Positions 49,064 through 57,784 of a stretch of DNA of 64,000 bases are shown here, piece after piece. Under the pieces are notes generated by a model. It was not told the DNA's origin. It saw only the letters and a list, made by a program, of their open reading frames with translations, and searched no databases. The stretch is from Bacteroidales bacterium (lineage in GTDB: Bacteria > Bacteroidota > Bacteroidia > Bacteroidales > UBA932), in the NCBI GenBank assembly GCA_017509685.1, contig JAFWPA010000036.1:1-64000 (forward strand). Direction: 5' to 3'. Both the position numbers and the translations under genes were made by a program. The number at the start of each line of letters is the position of its first letter. Position 1 is the stretch's first letter.

Positions 49064-50743
49064 ATGAAACGACTTCTTACATTCATCGCCGCCCTCGCAG
49101 TCCTTGGCTGCGCCCAGGCCATCGCCCAGGAATACGTGCCCGCGCCGGTCACCGTCTCTCAGGAGAAAGTGAAACTGAACGGCAAGGTTTACCTGTCGCA
49201 CGTGGTACTGGAAAAGCAGACGCTCTACGGTATCGCCCGTGCCTACGGGGTGAGCGAGGAAGAACTGTACGAAGCCAATCCTTCCCTGCGGGAGACCGGC
49301 CTGCAGAAAAACGCCATCCTGCTCATTCCCTACAAGGAGCAGACGCCCGGTGTGGCCAATCCGGCCGATACCCCCGCCTCGGCGCCCCAGGGCTATGTGG
49401 AGCACGTGGTCCGCTGGTATGAAGACCTGGACGACATTGCCCGCCGATACGGTGTAAGCGCGCAGGAAATCATGGATTACAACGGTCTCAAGACCCGGAA
49501 ACTGAGCACCCGTCAAGTGCTGAAGATTCCCTCGAAGCAGGAAGAGGCTCCCGCACCGACCGACCTGCTGCAGGAAGTGGCGGAAGAGGAAAACGCCGTG
49601 GAGGTGGTACCCGTGGATACCCTGGAGGTATCCCTGCCCGTGCTTCCTGACGTTGCACCGGTGGTGCCCGACAGCGTCCTCCTGGCCCAGCGCGTGAAGG
49701 ACAAGGCCAACTTTTCCCTCATCCTCCCCTTGCGCGCCAATGCCGGCGGCAGTGAAATCAACATGGACTTTTACTCCGGCGTCCTCATGGCCCTGCGGGA
49801 CCTGGAAGCCGAAGGCGTAAAGGCACAGGTGCACGTGTACGACCTCAATGCCGGCATTCCGCCCATCGAGGACCTGGTGCAGGACGACTTTGTGCTGGGA
49901 CCCGTGGCCTCCCGTGATATCGAGGCCATCCTCCAGCGCGTGGAAGGCCGCGTACCGGTAATCTCTCCCCTGGACCAGAAAGCCGCCGCTCTCAGCGCTT
50001 ACTACAAGAACTTCGTGCAGGCGCCGTCGGCCATCGACCATCAGTACGAAGACCTGGCCCAGTGGGTGAAGGAAGACCTGGCCCCCACAGACAAAGTGAT
50101 CCTGATTACGGAAAAAGGCGCCGACAACGTGACGGCCCCCGTTGCCATCCGCAGCGCCCTGGCCCGCCGGGAACTCCCCTATGAAATCCTGAACTACGCC
50201 ATTGCCGACGGCCGCACCATCCCCGCCACCCTGGCCGAGATGCTGGCCGGCAAGGACAGCCTGAACCGCGTGATCGTAGCCTCCGAGAACGAGGCCTTCA
50301 CCGGAGACGTGGTCCGTAACCTGGGCATCATGCAGGGCAAGGGCTACGATATCACCATGTACGCCCCGTCCAAGGTGCGCACCTTCGAGACCATCGAGGG
50401 AACCGCCTACCACGACGCCGACCTGCACATCTGCACCTCCTACCACGTGGATTATTCGGACCCGAAGGTAGACCGCTTCGTGCACGCCTACCGCGCCCTC
50501 TTCCGTACTGAACCTTCCCAATTCGCCTTCCAGGGTTACGACACCGCCCGCTTTTTCGTGGTGCGCTGCCTGCGCTACGGTGACGACTGGACCCGCTACC
50601 TGGGCATGGAGCGCAGCAGCGGCCTGCACACGGACTTCCTGTTCATCCCAGACGAAAACGGCAACAACCACAACCGGGCCGTACGCCGCATCGTTTTTGA
50701 AAAAGACTATACCACCACCCTCAACCGTTTATGGAAACAGTAA
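49064..50743 (+). CDS. LysM-domain protein with periplasmic type-1 receptor fold
   Basis: 559 residues. Signal peptide from MKRLLTFIAALAVLGC (an ATG at 49052 adds four residues). Two LysM repeats (~30-85 with QTLYGIARAYGVSEEELYEAN, and ~108-155 with DLDDIARRYGVSAQEIMDYN) precede an acidic, Pro-rich linker and a type-1 periplasmic binding domain (~205-559, FSLILPLRANAGGSEINMDF). Such proteins resemble LpoA-like activators more than transport receptors; a wall-synthesis role is inference. The 3' end overlaps trxB by 13 bp. Confidence 0.88.
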   Translation: MKRLLTFIAALAVLGCAQAIAQEYVPAPVTVSQEKVKLNGKVYLSHVVLEKQTLYGIARAYGVSEEELYEANPSLRETGLQKNAILLIPYKEQTPGVANPADTPASAPQGYVEHVVRWYEDLDDIARRYGVSAQEIMDYNGLKTRKLSTRQVLKIPSKQEEAPAPTDLLQEVAEEENAVEVVPVDTLEVSLPVLPDVAPVVPDSVLLAQRVKDKANFSLILPLRANAGGSEINMDFYSGVLMALRDLEAEGVKAQVHVYDLNAGIPPIEDLVQDDFVLGPVASRDIEAILQRVEGRVPVISPLDQKAAALSAYYKNFVQAPSAIDHQYEDLAQWVKEDLAPTDKVILITEKGADNVTAPVAIRSALARRELPYEILNYAIADGRTIPATLAEMLAGKDSLNRVIVASENEAFTGDVVRNLGIMQGKGYDITMYAPSKVRTFETIEGTAYHDADLHICTSYHVDYSDPKVDRFVHAYRALFRTEPSQFAFQGYDTARFFVVRCLRYGDDWTRYLGMERSSGLHTDFLFIPDENGNNHNRAVRRIVFEKDYTTTLNRLWKQ

Positions 50744-51660
50744 AGACACTCATTCTGGGCGGTGGCCCCGCCGGATTTACGGCCGCCATCTACGCAGCCC
50801 GCGCCAACCTCTCCCCCGTGGTGTATGAAGGCATCCAGCCCGGAGGCCAGCTTACCACCACCACCGTCGTAGAGAATTTCCCCGGTTTCCCCGGCGGAGT
50901 AGACGCCAACACCCTGATGGATTCCATGCGGGAGCAGGCCAAGAGTTTCGGGGCCGATGTGCGCCGCGGTACGGCCACGGCCGTGGATCTGAGCGCCCGT
51001 CCCTTCCGCATCACCATTGACGACGAGACGGAAATCCTGGCCCAGACCCTCATCATCGCCACCGGTGCCCAGGCCAAATACCTGGGACTGCCGTCGGAGC
51101 AGAAATATATGGGCATGGGCGTAAGCGCCTGCGCCACCTGCGACGGTTTCTTCTACCGCAAACGCACCGTGGCGGTAGTAGGCGGCGGAGACACTGCCTG
51201 CGAGGAAGCCCTGTACCTGGCCTCCCTGGCCAAGAAGGTCTATATGATTGTACGCCGGGACGTGTTCCGCGCTTCCAAGATTATGGGAGACCGCGTGCTG
51301 GCCACCCCCAACATCGAAGTCCTGTGGAACTGCAACACCCAGGAAGTCCTGGGAGACGGGATGGGCGTCACCGGTGCACGGCTGCTCCGGAAAGACGGCA
51401 CTGTATTTGATATAGAGCTGGACGGATTCTTCCTGGGAATCGGCCACGAGCCCGGCTCCAAGCTCTTCGCTCCCTGGCTGGCCCTGGACCAGAACGGCTT
51501 CATCCTCACCGAGGGGAAGAGTTCGCGCACCAGCGTACCCGGCGTCTTTGCCGCCGGAGACGTGCAGGATCCCACGTACAAACAGGCCGTAACGGCCGCC
51601 GCTTCGGGTTGTATGGCAGCCCGGGACGCAGAGAAGTTCCTTTTGGAGAATAATATATAA
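50731..51660 (+). CDS. trxB: Thioredoxin reductase
   Basis: 309 residues; cytosolic FAD enzyme using NADPH. FAD motif LILGGGPAGFTAAIYAARA (~6-24), redox-active ACATCDGFFYR (~130), NADPH motif VVGGGDTACEEAL (~148) and the C-terminal GVFAAGDVQDPTYKQAVTAA (~270). Length and motifs are typical. Confidence 0.95.
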   Translation: METVKTLILGGGPAGFTAAIYAARANLSPVVYEGIQPGGQLTTTTVVENFPGFPGGVDANTLMDSMREQAKSFGADVRRGTATAVDLSARPFRITIDDETEILAQTLIIATGAQAKYLGLPSEQKYMGMGVSACATCDGFFYRKRTVAVVGGGDTACEEALYLASLAKKVYMIVRRDVFRASKIMGDRVLATPNIEVLWNCNTQEVLGDGMGVTGARLLRKDGTVFDIELDGFFLGIGHEPGSKLFAPWLALDQNGFILTEGKSSRTSVPGVFAAGDVQDPTYKQAVTAAASGCMAARDAEKFLLENNI

Positions 51661-51665
51661 AAGGT

Positions 51666-52469
51666 ATGAAGAGATCGATAATCATTGCCGCTGCGCTGGG
51701 CTTTGCCCTGGCCGTCTTTTCCTGCGCCAGCCAGTATGAGATGCTGCTGGCCTCCAGCGATGTAGACGCCAAGTACCAGGCCGCCATGGAATACTTCCAG
51801 AACAAGAAGTACCAGAAAGCCGCGCAGCTGTTCGAATCCCTGGCCGTCCTCACCAGCGGCACCGCCCGGGACGATACCGTCCAGTATTACTGGGGCCTGT
51901 CCAACTACCGTTACAAGGACTACTATACGGCCGAATCCAACTTCGCCCGCTTTGTGGAGAACTTCCCCCGCAGTCCCTTCGCGTCGGACGCCCAGTTCTA
52001 CCGCCTGGACTGCCTGTACCGTGCCACCTATCGCTGGGAGCTGGACCAGACACCCACCAAGGCCTGTATGGTGGCCATCACCCAGTATATGCGCGAGTAC
52101 CCCGACGACCTTCCGCACATGCAGGCCTGCCAGGCCATGATGCACGACCTGCAGGACCGCCTGGACCGCAAGGATTTCGAAGCCGGCAAGCAGTACTACA
52201 CCATGGAGGACTACCCCGCCGCCCGCATCAAGCTGCGCAACGTGCTCAAGAACAACTCCGAAAACTTCTACCGGGAAGACGTCCTGTACTACACCGCCAT
52301 GTCGTCCTATCACTATGCCCGCCTCAGCGTGCCGGCAAAGATGAAGGAGCGCTATCTCACCTTCGTGGACGACTACCTCAACTTCATCGGCGAATACCCG
52401 GAATCCCACTACCGCCACGAACTGGACGGCCTTTACAGAAAAGTGCAGGACTATTTGAAAAATAATTGA
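51666..52469 (+). CDS. bamD: Outer-membrane assembly lipoprotein BamD
   Basis: 267 residues. Lipobox AVFSCASQ (Cys about 19), then five TPR-like repeats: KYQAAMEYFQNKKYQKAAQL, YYWGLSNYRYKDYYTAESNF, FPRSPFASDAQFYRLDC and QYYTMEDYPAARIKLRNVL mark successive hairpins. BamD is the essential partner of BamA, which is encoded at 40565. It is followed by rpoZ, as in other Bacteroidota. Confidence 0.93.
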   Translation: MKRSIIIAAALGFALAVFSCASQYEMLLASSDVDAKYQAAMEYFQNKKYQKAAQLFESLAVLTSGTARDDTVQYYWGLSNYRYKDYYTAESNFARFVENFPRSPFASDAQFYRLDCLYRATYRWELDQTPTKACMVAITQYMREYPDDLPHMQACQAMMHDLQDRLDRKDFEAGKQYYTMEDYPAARIKLRNVLKNNSENFYREDVLYYTAMSSYHYARLSVPAKMKERYLTFVDDYLNFIGEYPESHYRHELDGLYRKVQDYLKNN

Positions 52470-52523
52470 AACTAAGTAGAAACTCACGTTGTACATTATA
52501 TAGATAACGAATTTTGTAGAGAA

Positions 52524-52865
52524 ATGGAAAGTAAGAAAAAAGTACCCGTGAACACGGTAACGCGTGACATCAAGAATCTGGCAGCCCCCACCGGCAACAT
52601 CTATGAATCCGTAGTGATCCTGTACAAGAGGGCCAACCAGATTGCCGTGGCCGAGAAGAAAGAACTGATGAAGAAACTGGACGAGTTCCGCGGAGACCGC
52701 GACACCATGGAAGAAGTGTTCGAGAACAAGGAGCAGATCGAAATCTCCAAATACTATGAGCGCCAGCCCAAACCGGACCTGGTTGCCATTGCCGAATTCG
52801 AGGCCGGAGACCTCTTCTACCGCAAGGCTCAGAACGAAAATCCCATCGACATCAACGGAGAATAA
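52524..52865 (+). CDS. rpoZ: RNA polymerase omega subunit-like protein
   Basis: 113 residues. It has the Bacteroidota omega-like pattern: a basic start, TVTRDIKNLAAPTGNIYESV, then the RpoZ helix VVILYKRANQIAVAEKKEL and a charged C-terminal extension. Its position between bamD and recN is the usual one. In several Bacteroidota coaBC and a DUF4835 gene lie between rpoZ and recN (from memory); here recN follows after 6 bp, so those genes are elsewhere or lost. Confidence 0.82.
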   Translation: MESKKKVPVNTVTRDIKNLAAPTGNIYESVVILYKRANQIAVAEKKELMKKLDEFRGDRDTMEEVFENKEQIEISKYYERQPKPDLVAIAEFEAGDLFYRKAQNENPIDINGE

Positions 52866-52871
52866 GGCGTT

Positions 52872-54518
52872 ATGCTGTACAGCCTCTCCGTCAGCAATTA
52901 CATTTTGATTGGCTCTCTGGAAACCCGTTTTCCAGAGGGCCTCAACATTATTAGCGGAGAGACCGGCGCCGGAAAGTCCATCCTGCTGGGCGCGCTGTCC
53001 CTTGTGCTGGGCGCCAAGGCCGATGCCTCCATGGTGGGGCCGGCCGGCGAGAACTGCATCGTGGAGGCCGAGTTCGGCGTGGACGATGTGATCTGCCGCA
53101 TCCTGGCCGATGCAGACCTTCCCCTCGAAGATGACCGTCTGATCCTTCGCCGCACCGTAGCCCGCAGCGGACGCTCCCGCAGTTTCGCCAACGACGAACC
53201 CGTGAGCGTGAACGTGCTGCAGGAGTTGTCGGAGCGGCTCATCGACATTCACTCGCAGCACCAGACGCTGCGCCTGCAGGACGCCCGCTTCCGGATGGAA
53301 GCCCTGGACCTGCGCGCAGGCTGTACACAGCTGCGGCAAGACTGCGTCAGTGCGTGGAACGACCTCCTTACGCATCGGCACAACCTGCAGGAACTGGAAG
53401 AGCGCCTGGCCGCCGCCCGGGACCAGCAGGAATACAACCAGAGCCGCTGGCAGCGCCTGGAAGAGGCCAAACTCGTTCCCGGCGAACTGGAAGACCTGGA
53501 AGCCGAACAGAAGCAACTGGCTCACGCCGAGGAAATCAAGCAGATGCTCAGCGAGGCCGACGCAATCCTCTCCCCTTCCGAAGACGACCAGGCGTCCCCC
53601 GCCCGGGCACTGCGCGAATGCGCCCGCATCCTGGAAAAGGCCGGCCGGTTTATCCCTTCGATGCTGCCCCTCTCGGAGAGGTTGGCATCGGCCAGGCTGG
53701 AAGTGGAGGACATTGCGCAGGAAGTGGCCGATGCCGCCGCCCGCACCGACGTCTCCCCGGAGCGCCTACAGCAGGTGGAAGACCGCCTGTCGCTGCTGTA
53801 CGGCCTGTTCCAAAAGTACGGCGCCACCTCCGTGGAGGAACTCATCGGCGAACGGGACCGCCTGGCTTCCCTGGTAATGGACGCCACGGGCCTGCAGGCC
53901 GATGTAGACGCAGCCCGCAAAGCGCTGGATGCCGCTCAAGAGACGCACACCGCCCTTTGTGACCAGCTGCACGCCAAGCGTCTGGCCGGTTCCGGGCCCT
54001 TTGCCGCCGCCATCGAAGAGCTGCTGCACGGCCTGGATTTGGAAAAAGCTACATTCCAAGTGGTGCTGGAGGATGCCGCCCCCGGTGCAAACGGACGGGA
54101 CAGCGTCCAGTTCCGCTTCTCCTCTACCGGCCGCCTCAGCGCCGACGTAGCCAAAGCCGCTTCCGGCGGCGAACTGTCCCGTATCATGCTGGCCATCAAG
54201 GCCGAAATGGCCCGGTATCGGCATATGCCCACGCTGGTCTTCGACGAGATTGACTCCGGCGTGTCCGGCGGTACCGCCGACAAGATGGGCCGCCTGGTAT
54301 GCGCCATGGGACAGGATATGCAGGTTTTCGCCATCACCCATCTGCCGCAGGTGGCCGCCAAGGGCCACGCCCACTTCCTGGTTTCCAAGGCCGGGGGCAG
54401 CACCACCATGCACCAGCTGGACGCCGATGGCCGCGTACAGGAACTGGCCCGGATGCTATCCGGCGCCACCATCACCCCGGAGGCCGTGGCCAACGCCAAG
54501 GCCCTGCTAAACGCATAG
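52872..54518 (+). CDS. recN: DNA repair protein RecN
   Basis: 548 residues, SMC-like ATPase in double-strand break repair. Walker A is ISGETGAGKSILLGAL (~28-43), followed by long coiled-coil arms (~150-350) and a C-terminal half with the ABC signature KAASGGELSRIMLAIK and Walker B TLVFDEIDSGVSGG (~455). Complete. The gene is unusually rich in the GGCCGAT/ATCGGCC motif (several copies). Confidence 0.95.
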   Translation: MLYSLSVSNYILIGSLETRFPEGLNIISGETGAGKSILLGALSLVLGAKADASMVGPAGENCIVEAEFGVDDVICRILADADLPLEDDRLILRRTVARSGRSRSFANDEPVSVNVLQELSERLIDIHSQHQTLRLQDARFRMEALDLRAGCTQLRQDCVSAWNDLLTHRHNLQELEERLAAARDQQEYNQSRWQRLEEAKLVPGELEDLEAEQKQLAHAEEIKQMLSEADAILSPSEDDQASPARALRECARILEKAGRFIPSMLPLSERLASARLEVEDIAQEVADAAARTDVSPERLQQVEDRLSLLYGLFQKYGATSVEELIGERDRLASLVMDATGLQADVDAARKALDAAQETHTALCDQLHAKRLAGSGPFAAAIEELLHGLDLEKATFQVVLEDAAPGANGRDSVQFRFSSTGRLSADVAKAASGGELSRIMLAIKAEMARYRHMPTLVFDEIDSGVSGGTADKMGRLVCAMGQDMQVFAITHLPQVAAKGHAHFLVSKAGGSTTMHQLDADGRVQELARMLSGATITPEAVANAKALLNA

Positions 54519-54522
54519 CACC

Positions 54523-54975
54523 ATGGTACGCGCCCAACATCCCATCTCCACCCTGGAGGACTTCTGCACCCAGCTGCGCCGGCACGGCCTTAAAGCCACC
54601 AAGCAGCGCCTGGCGGTGCACGGCGCCATGATGGAGCTGGAGCATGCATCGGCCGACATGGTCCGGGAGAAGCTGGCCCTCGAGGGCAGCAAAGTGACAT
54701 CGGCCTCAGTGTACAACATCCTGTCCCAGCTGGCGGACTACCACATCTACAACCGCAGGCTCTCGGCCACCAACAAGATGTTCTTCGACGTGGACGGTTC
54801 CAAACACATCCACCTGTACGACCGCGAGAACCACTGCTACCGCAACCTGATAGACGAAGAGCTCTCTACTCTGGTGGCGTCCCATCTCAAACGCCGCCGC
54901 TTCAAGGGATTCACCGTGGAAGACATTGACATACAAATCATAGCAAAACCCACCCGTAAAAAGAAAAAGATATGA
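54523..54975 (+). CDS. Fur-family transcriptional regulator lacking the CxxC zinc site
   Basis: 150 residues. The winged helix (~10-85) has LRRHGLKATKQRLAVHGAM and VTSASVYNILSQLADY, as in Fur and PerR. The dimerisation domain keeps HIHLYDRENH but has no CxxC pair; only two Cys are present in the protein, and the tail is strongly basic (PTRKKKKI). The structural zinc site of typical Fur/PerR is therefore absent. The last 4 bp overlap the next lipoprotein gene. Confidence 0.88.
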   Translation: MVRAQHPISTLEDFCTQLRRHGLKATKQRLAVHGAMMELEHASADMVREKLALEGSKVTSASVYNILSQLADYHIYNRRLSATNKMFFDVDGSKHIHLYDRENHCYRNLIDEELSTLVASHLKRRRFKGFTVEDIDIQIIAKPTRKKKKI

Positions 54976-55613
54976 AAAAACTGCTGATTCCCCTTTTCTT
55001 CAGCCTCATAGCCGCCTGGTCCTGCGATGTGGGCACCACTTACAGCGCCACCAACGTGCAGGACATCGTTACCATCATCGAGCACCAGCTGGTGAACGAC
55101 AGCGGGGTGCTGTACACTGTCACCTCCGCCCCCAAGGATATGCCCGAACTGCAGGAAGGTCATCGCTACTACCTGTTCTTCGACATCCTGAACCAGAATT
55201 TCGAGATTGACATCAAGTCGGTGAGTCCCATCGACATCATCATCCCGCAGGAAGACACCGGCGAAATTGTCGAAGCCCATGACCCTGTGACCATCCAGTT
55301 CAATTACATCGGCCCCAAATACATTGACCTGGCGTTCAACTACTACTATGACCCCACCAGCAACTGCGCGCACGACGTATTCGTCCGCTCCGAGTATGAG
55401 AACAGGATGCTCAAGCTTACCCTGTATCACGACGGTAACGACGAGAACCCCACCACCATGTCTGAGGACCTCCTCAAACAGAAAACGCGCATCATCAGCA
55501 TTTCCCTGGGAGAGAAGGAAGTCACTTCCGTAAGCCTCACCCTGAACCTCCTGGGAACAGACGAAAAAGGCAACCCCGCCATCATCACCAAAACCTACAC
55601 TACTGCTAATTAA
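54972..55613 (+). CDS. NigD-like putative lipoprotein
   Basis: 213 residues. Lipobox IAAWSC (Cys about 18). An N-terminal OB-like strand set (YTVTSAPKDMPELQEGHRYY) and a C-terminal beta-sandwich rich in hydrophobic strands (IISISLGEKEVTSVSLTLNLL) give the general NigD-like layout of Bacteroidales. Function unknown. It ends the long plus-strand run, directly before the left inverted repeat. Confidence 0.72.
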   Translation: MKKLLIPLFFSLIAAWSCDVGTTYSATNVQDIVTIIEHQLVNDSGVLYTVTSAPKDMPELQEGHRYYLFFDILNQNFEIDIKSVSPIDIIIPQEDTGEIVEAHDPVTIQFNYIGPKYIDLAFNYYYDPTSNCAHDVFVRSEYENRMLKLTLYHDGNDENPTTMSEDLLKQKTRIISISLGEKEVTSVSLTLNLLGTDEKGNPAIITKTYTTAN

Positions 55614-55620
55614 TACAGAG

Positions 55621-55763
55621 GGCGCTGCCCTGCCGGGCGCTCGGTGTTTAAAGTATTGATTACCAAGTATATAAGATTTTTTACATGTCTGATAATCAGC
55701 GATTTACGCCATGAGCATGTCTGCAAAAAAAAACGGCCTGCAATCCTGCAAGCCGTTTTTTTG
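55621..55763 (-). repeat. Left arm of a ~3-kb inverted-repeat pair
   Basis: Read on the minus strand, this ~143 bp matches 58478-58652 read on plus: a shared terminator (ACGGCTTGC...GCAGGCCGTTTTTTTT), GCAGACAT.CTCATGGCGTAAATC, ATCTTATATACTTGGTAATCA and CGAGCGCCCGGCAGGGC. It lacks the ~32-bp central hairpin found in the right arm. Confidence 0.85.
55641..55715 (-). repeat. Intergenic palindrome, copy 5 (central hairpin missing)
   Basis: Arms GCGTAAATCGCTGATTATCA and the mirrored TTGGTAATCAATACTTTAAA match the family, but the TTTCTTTAG/CTAAAGAAA stem is deleted, leaving TAAAAAATCTTATA. It lies inside the left inverted-repeat arm. Confidence 0.65.
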
Positions 55764-55764
55764 T
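55722..55764 (-). terminator. Terminator after the oxaloacetate-decarboxylase-like gene
   Basis: On minus AACGGCTTGCAG/..TGCAGGCCGTT forms a stem followed by a run of T. Confidence 0.8.
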
Positions 55765-55766
55765 TG

Positions 55767-55790
55767 GGGTGGATGATGGGGCTCGAACCC
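55767..55790 (-). other. 24-bp copy of the tRNA-His 3' end
   Basis: On minus this 24 bp is identical to 57714-57737: the T-loop, T-stem and 3' acceptor strand of tRNA-His. The match begins next to the stop codon of the gene at 55791 and ends one C past the discriminator base. The flanks then diverge on both sides. Such 3'-end fragments are the usual trace of site-specific integration at a tRNA. Confidence 0.8.
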
Positions 55791-57575
55791 TTATTGCACA
55801 AAGGCAACAATTTCGCCCTTTTCCACTTTTTCGCCCTGTTTTCCCAGAACGGCAACCAGGAGGCCGTCAACTGCAGCCACAACGTCTTCCAGACCATAGT
55901 AGGTCTGAACGTGGCCGATGACTTCGCCTGCCTTGACCTTCTTGCCCACTACAGGAGCCTTGGAGGCATCGTCCACATCCACTTCCCACAGCAGCTGGCC
56001 CTTGACGGGGCACTGTACGGGCGTGGCTTTGGGATACTTGGCCACATACTCTTCCACGCTGAACTTGGGCATTTCCACCACGGGACGCTCTATCACGATG
56101 GGGGCGCCGGCCTTGGCTTTCATCTCTTCCAGGTCCTTGTTGAAACGTTCCTTGGCGATGCCGCTGCGGAAGTCACGGTACTGACGCTCGAACATGGCCA
56201 TGTTCAGGAGTTCTTCGTCGTCCTCGCCGTAGTCCCAGCCTTCCTCGTCCATCATCTTGCGGAACTTGGGAAGTTCGTCGGGATACATATCCTTCGGGTT
56301 GCCGGTGTAGAACTCCATCCCTTTTTCCTTGGCCAGGGCCACGATTTCGGGGGCCAGTTCTCCGGGCAGCTTGCCCATATTGCCCAGGATCATACCCCAG
56401 GTATCCTTGTCGATGGTGGTCCAACGGGGCTTGTCCTGCAGCATATTGAATACGTTCATCAGAGCCGTATTCTTCACGTACTGGCTGAACGGGGTTACAA
56501 GCGGCGGGTAGCCCAGGCGGGGCCATACGTACTCCACTTCGTCAAAGAGCTTCACCATCAAAGTATCCAGGCTCATTTCCGGACGGCCGTGGGCGCGCTG
56601 GGCGGCGTTGATGGCGCCCTGGAAGCCCTTCAGATCGGCCATCATGGAGCCCATCATACCGCCGGGCAGGCCGCAGCCCACCAGCAGGGAGGTCATCTGG
56701 GAGTTGGTAGGGTTGATCCAGTAGCCCAGGAAGTCGTCGATGAATTCCTGCGTGAGGCGGCGCACTTCCATATAGGCATCCATATTGATGTCCTTTACCT
56801 GAAAGCCGTCGGCTTTCATCATCTGCTGAACGGTAATGACGTCCGGATGCACCTTGCCCCAGGAGAGAGGCTCTACGGCAACGTCCAGATAATCCGCTCC
56901 GGCGCGAGCTACTTCCAGCATGGATGCCGGGGAGAAACCGGGGCCGGTGTGACCATGGTACTGTACCTTGATTTCCGGGTGTGCTTTCTTGATGCCGGCC
57001 ACAATCTGTCCCAGTTCCGTGGGACGGCCGATACCCGCCATATCCTTGAGGCAGATTTCATCGGTGCCGTATTCCACCAGCTGGTCCACCAGCTTGAGGT
57101 AATAATCTACCGTATGAACGGGAGAATGCGTGATGGACAGGGCTGCCTGTGAAATCATTCCGCCCTTCTTGGCAAGTTCAATAGACGTCTTGAGGTTGCG
57201 GTGGTCGTTGAGGCCGCAGAAGGAACGGGCGATGTCCGTCCCCTGTTTCTTCTTCACCTTGAACATCAGTTCACGGACGTCTTCCGGAACGGGATACATA
57301 CGGATGGCATTGAGGCCGCGCTCCAGCATATGGGTCTGGATGCCCGCCTTATGGAAGGGGGCCGTCCACTTGCGCACAGAGATGTTAGGGTTCTCACCGT
57401 ACAGCAGATTCACCTGCTCGAAGGCACCGCCATTGGTTTCCACACGGTCGAAGCAGCCCATATCCACAATAGCGGGGGCTACCCGTACCAACTGGTCCAC
57501 GCGCGGCTGATATCGGCCGGAGCTCTGCCACATATCCCTGTAAACAAGGGAGAATTTGATTTCACGTTTTGCCAT
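55791..57575 (-). CDS. Oxaloacetate decarboxylase alpha / pyruvate carboxylase B-like protein
   Basis: 594 residues from the ATG at 57575. The carboxyltransferase TIM barrel (~1-310) has KFSLVYRDMWQSSG, DRVETNGGAFE, ICLKDMAGIGRP and YHGHTGPGFS with metal-binding His, then the PYC_OADA helical region (~310-470). The C-terminal biotinyl-type domain (~520-594) folds as expected (PVVGKKVKAGEVIGHV..DGLLVAVLGKQGEKVEKGE), but the hairpin that should hold EAMKM reads YYGLEDV, so no biotin lysine is visible there. No decarboxylase beta/gamma or biotin-carrier gene is nearby. ATG 57605 would add ten unlikely residues. Confidence 0.88.
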   Translation of the reverse strand: MAKREIKFSLVYRDMWQSSGRYQPRVDQLVRVAPAIVDMGCFDRVETNGGAFEQVNLLYGENPNISVRKWTAPFHKAGIQTHMLERGLNAIRMYPVPEDVRELMFKVKKKQGTDIARSFCGLNDHRNLKTSIELAKKGGMISQAALSITHSPVHTVDYYLKLVDQLVEYGTDEICLKDMAGIGRPTELGQIVAGIKKAHPEIKVQYHGHTGPGFSPASMLEVARAGADYLDVAVEPLSWGKVHPDVITVQQMMKADGFQVKDINMDAYMEVRRLTQEFIDDFLGYWINPTNSQMTSLLVGCGLPGGMMGSMMADLKGFQGAINAAQRAHGRPEMSLDTLMVKLFDEVEYVWPRLGYPPLVTPFSQYVKNTALMNVFNMLQDKPRWTTIDKDTWGMILGNMGKLPGELAPEIVALAKEKGMEFYTGNPKDMYPDELPKFRKMMDEEGWDYGEDDEELLNMAMFERQYRDFRSGIAKERFNKDLEEMKAKAGAPIVIERPVVEMPKFSVEEYVAKYPKATPVQCPVKGQLLWEVDVDDASKAPVVGKKVKAGEVIGHVQTYYGLEDVVAAVDGLLVAVLGKQGEKVEKGEIVAFVQ

Positions 57576-57602
57576 ATAGCGAATACTGATTTGACGTATT
57601 GA

Positions 57603-57610
57603 CAAAGATA
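57603..57610 (-). promoter_or_regulatory. -7 element of the oxaloacetate-decarboxylase-like gene
   Basis: Minus-strand TATCTTTG, 27 nt before the ATG at 57575, divergent from the tRNA-His promoter. Confidence 0.55.
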
Positions 57611-57620
57611 CAAAAATTAT

Positions 57621-57651
57621 TTTGCAAAATCGGAATAAATCCGTACATTTG
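57621..57651 (+). promoter_or_regulatory. Promoter of tRNA-His
   Basis: TTTG at 57621-57624 and TACATTTG at 57644-57651, spaced by 19 bp: a near-perfect -33/-7 pair, 11 nt before the tRNA. Confidence 0.75.
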
Positions 57652-57662
57652 CAGTCCCAAAT

Positions 57663-57736
57663 GGTGGATGTAGTTCAGCTGGTAGAGCATCGGATTGTGG
57701 TTCCGAGTGTCGTGGGTTCGAGCCCCATCATCCACC
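57663..57736 (+). tRNA. tRNA-His (GTG)
   Basis: Cloverleaf with the extra G-1 paired to C73, acceptor GTGGATG/CATCCAC, anticodon arm TCGGA-TTGTGGT-TCCGA (anticodon GTG) and T-arm with GGTTCGAGC. CCA is not fully encoded. Its last 23 bases are duplicated at 55767-55790. Confidence 0.96.
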
Positions 57737-57742
57737 CAGATG

Positions 57743-57775
57743 CAACCTTCAGATTTTTCTGAGGGTTGTTTTTAT
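57743..57775 (+). terminator. Terminator after tRNA-His
   Basis: CAACCTTCAG/CTGAGGGTTG stem with an ATTTTT loop, followed by TTTTTATTTTT. Confidence 0.75.
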
Positions 57776-57784
57776 TTTTATTCG

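Noticed and set aside
55767-57737. Prophage or integrative element using tRNA-His as att
   Set aside because: The tRNA fragment is inverted relative to the tRNA and no integrase, relaxase or phage gene lies between; kept only as evidence of rearrangement.
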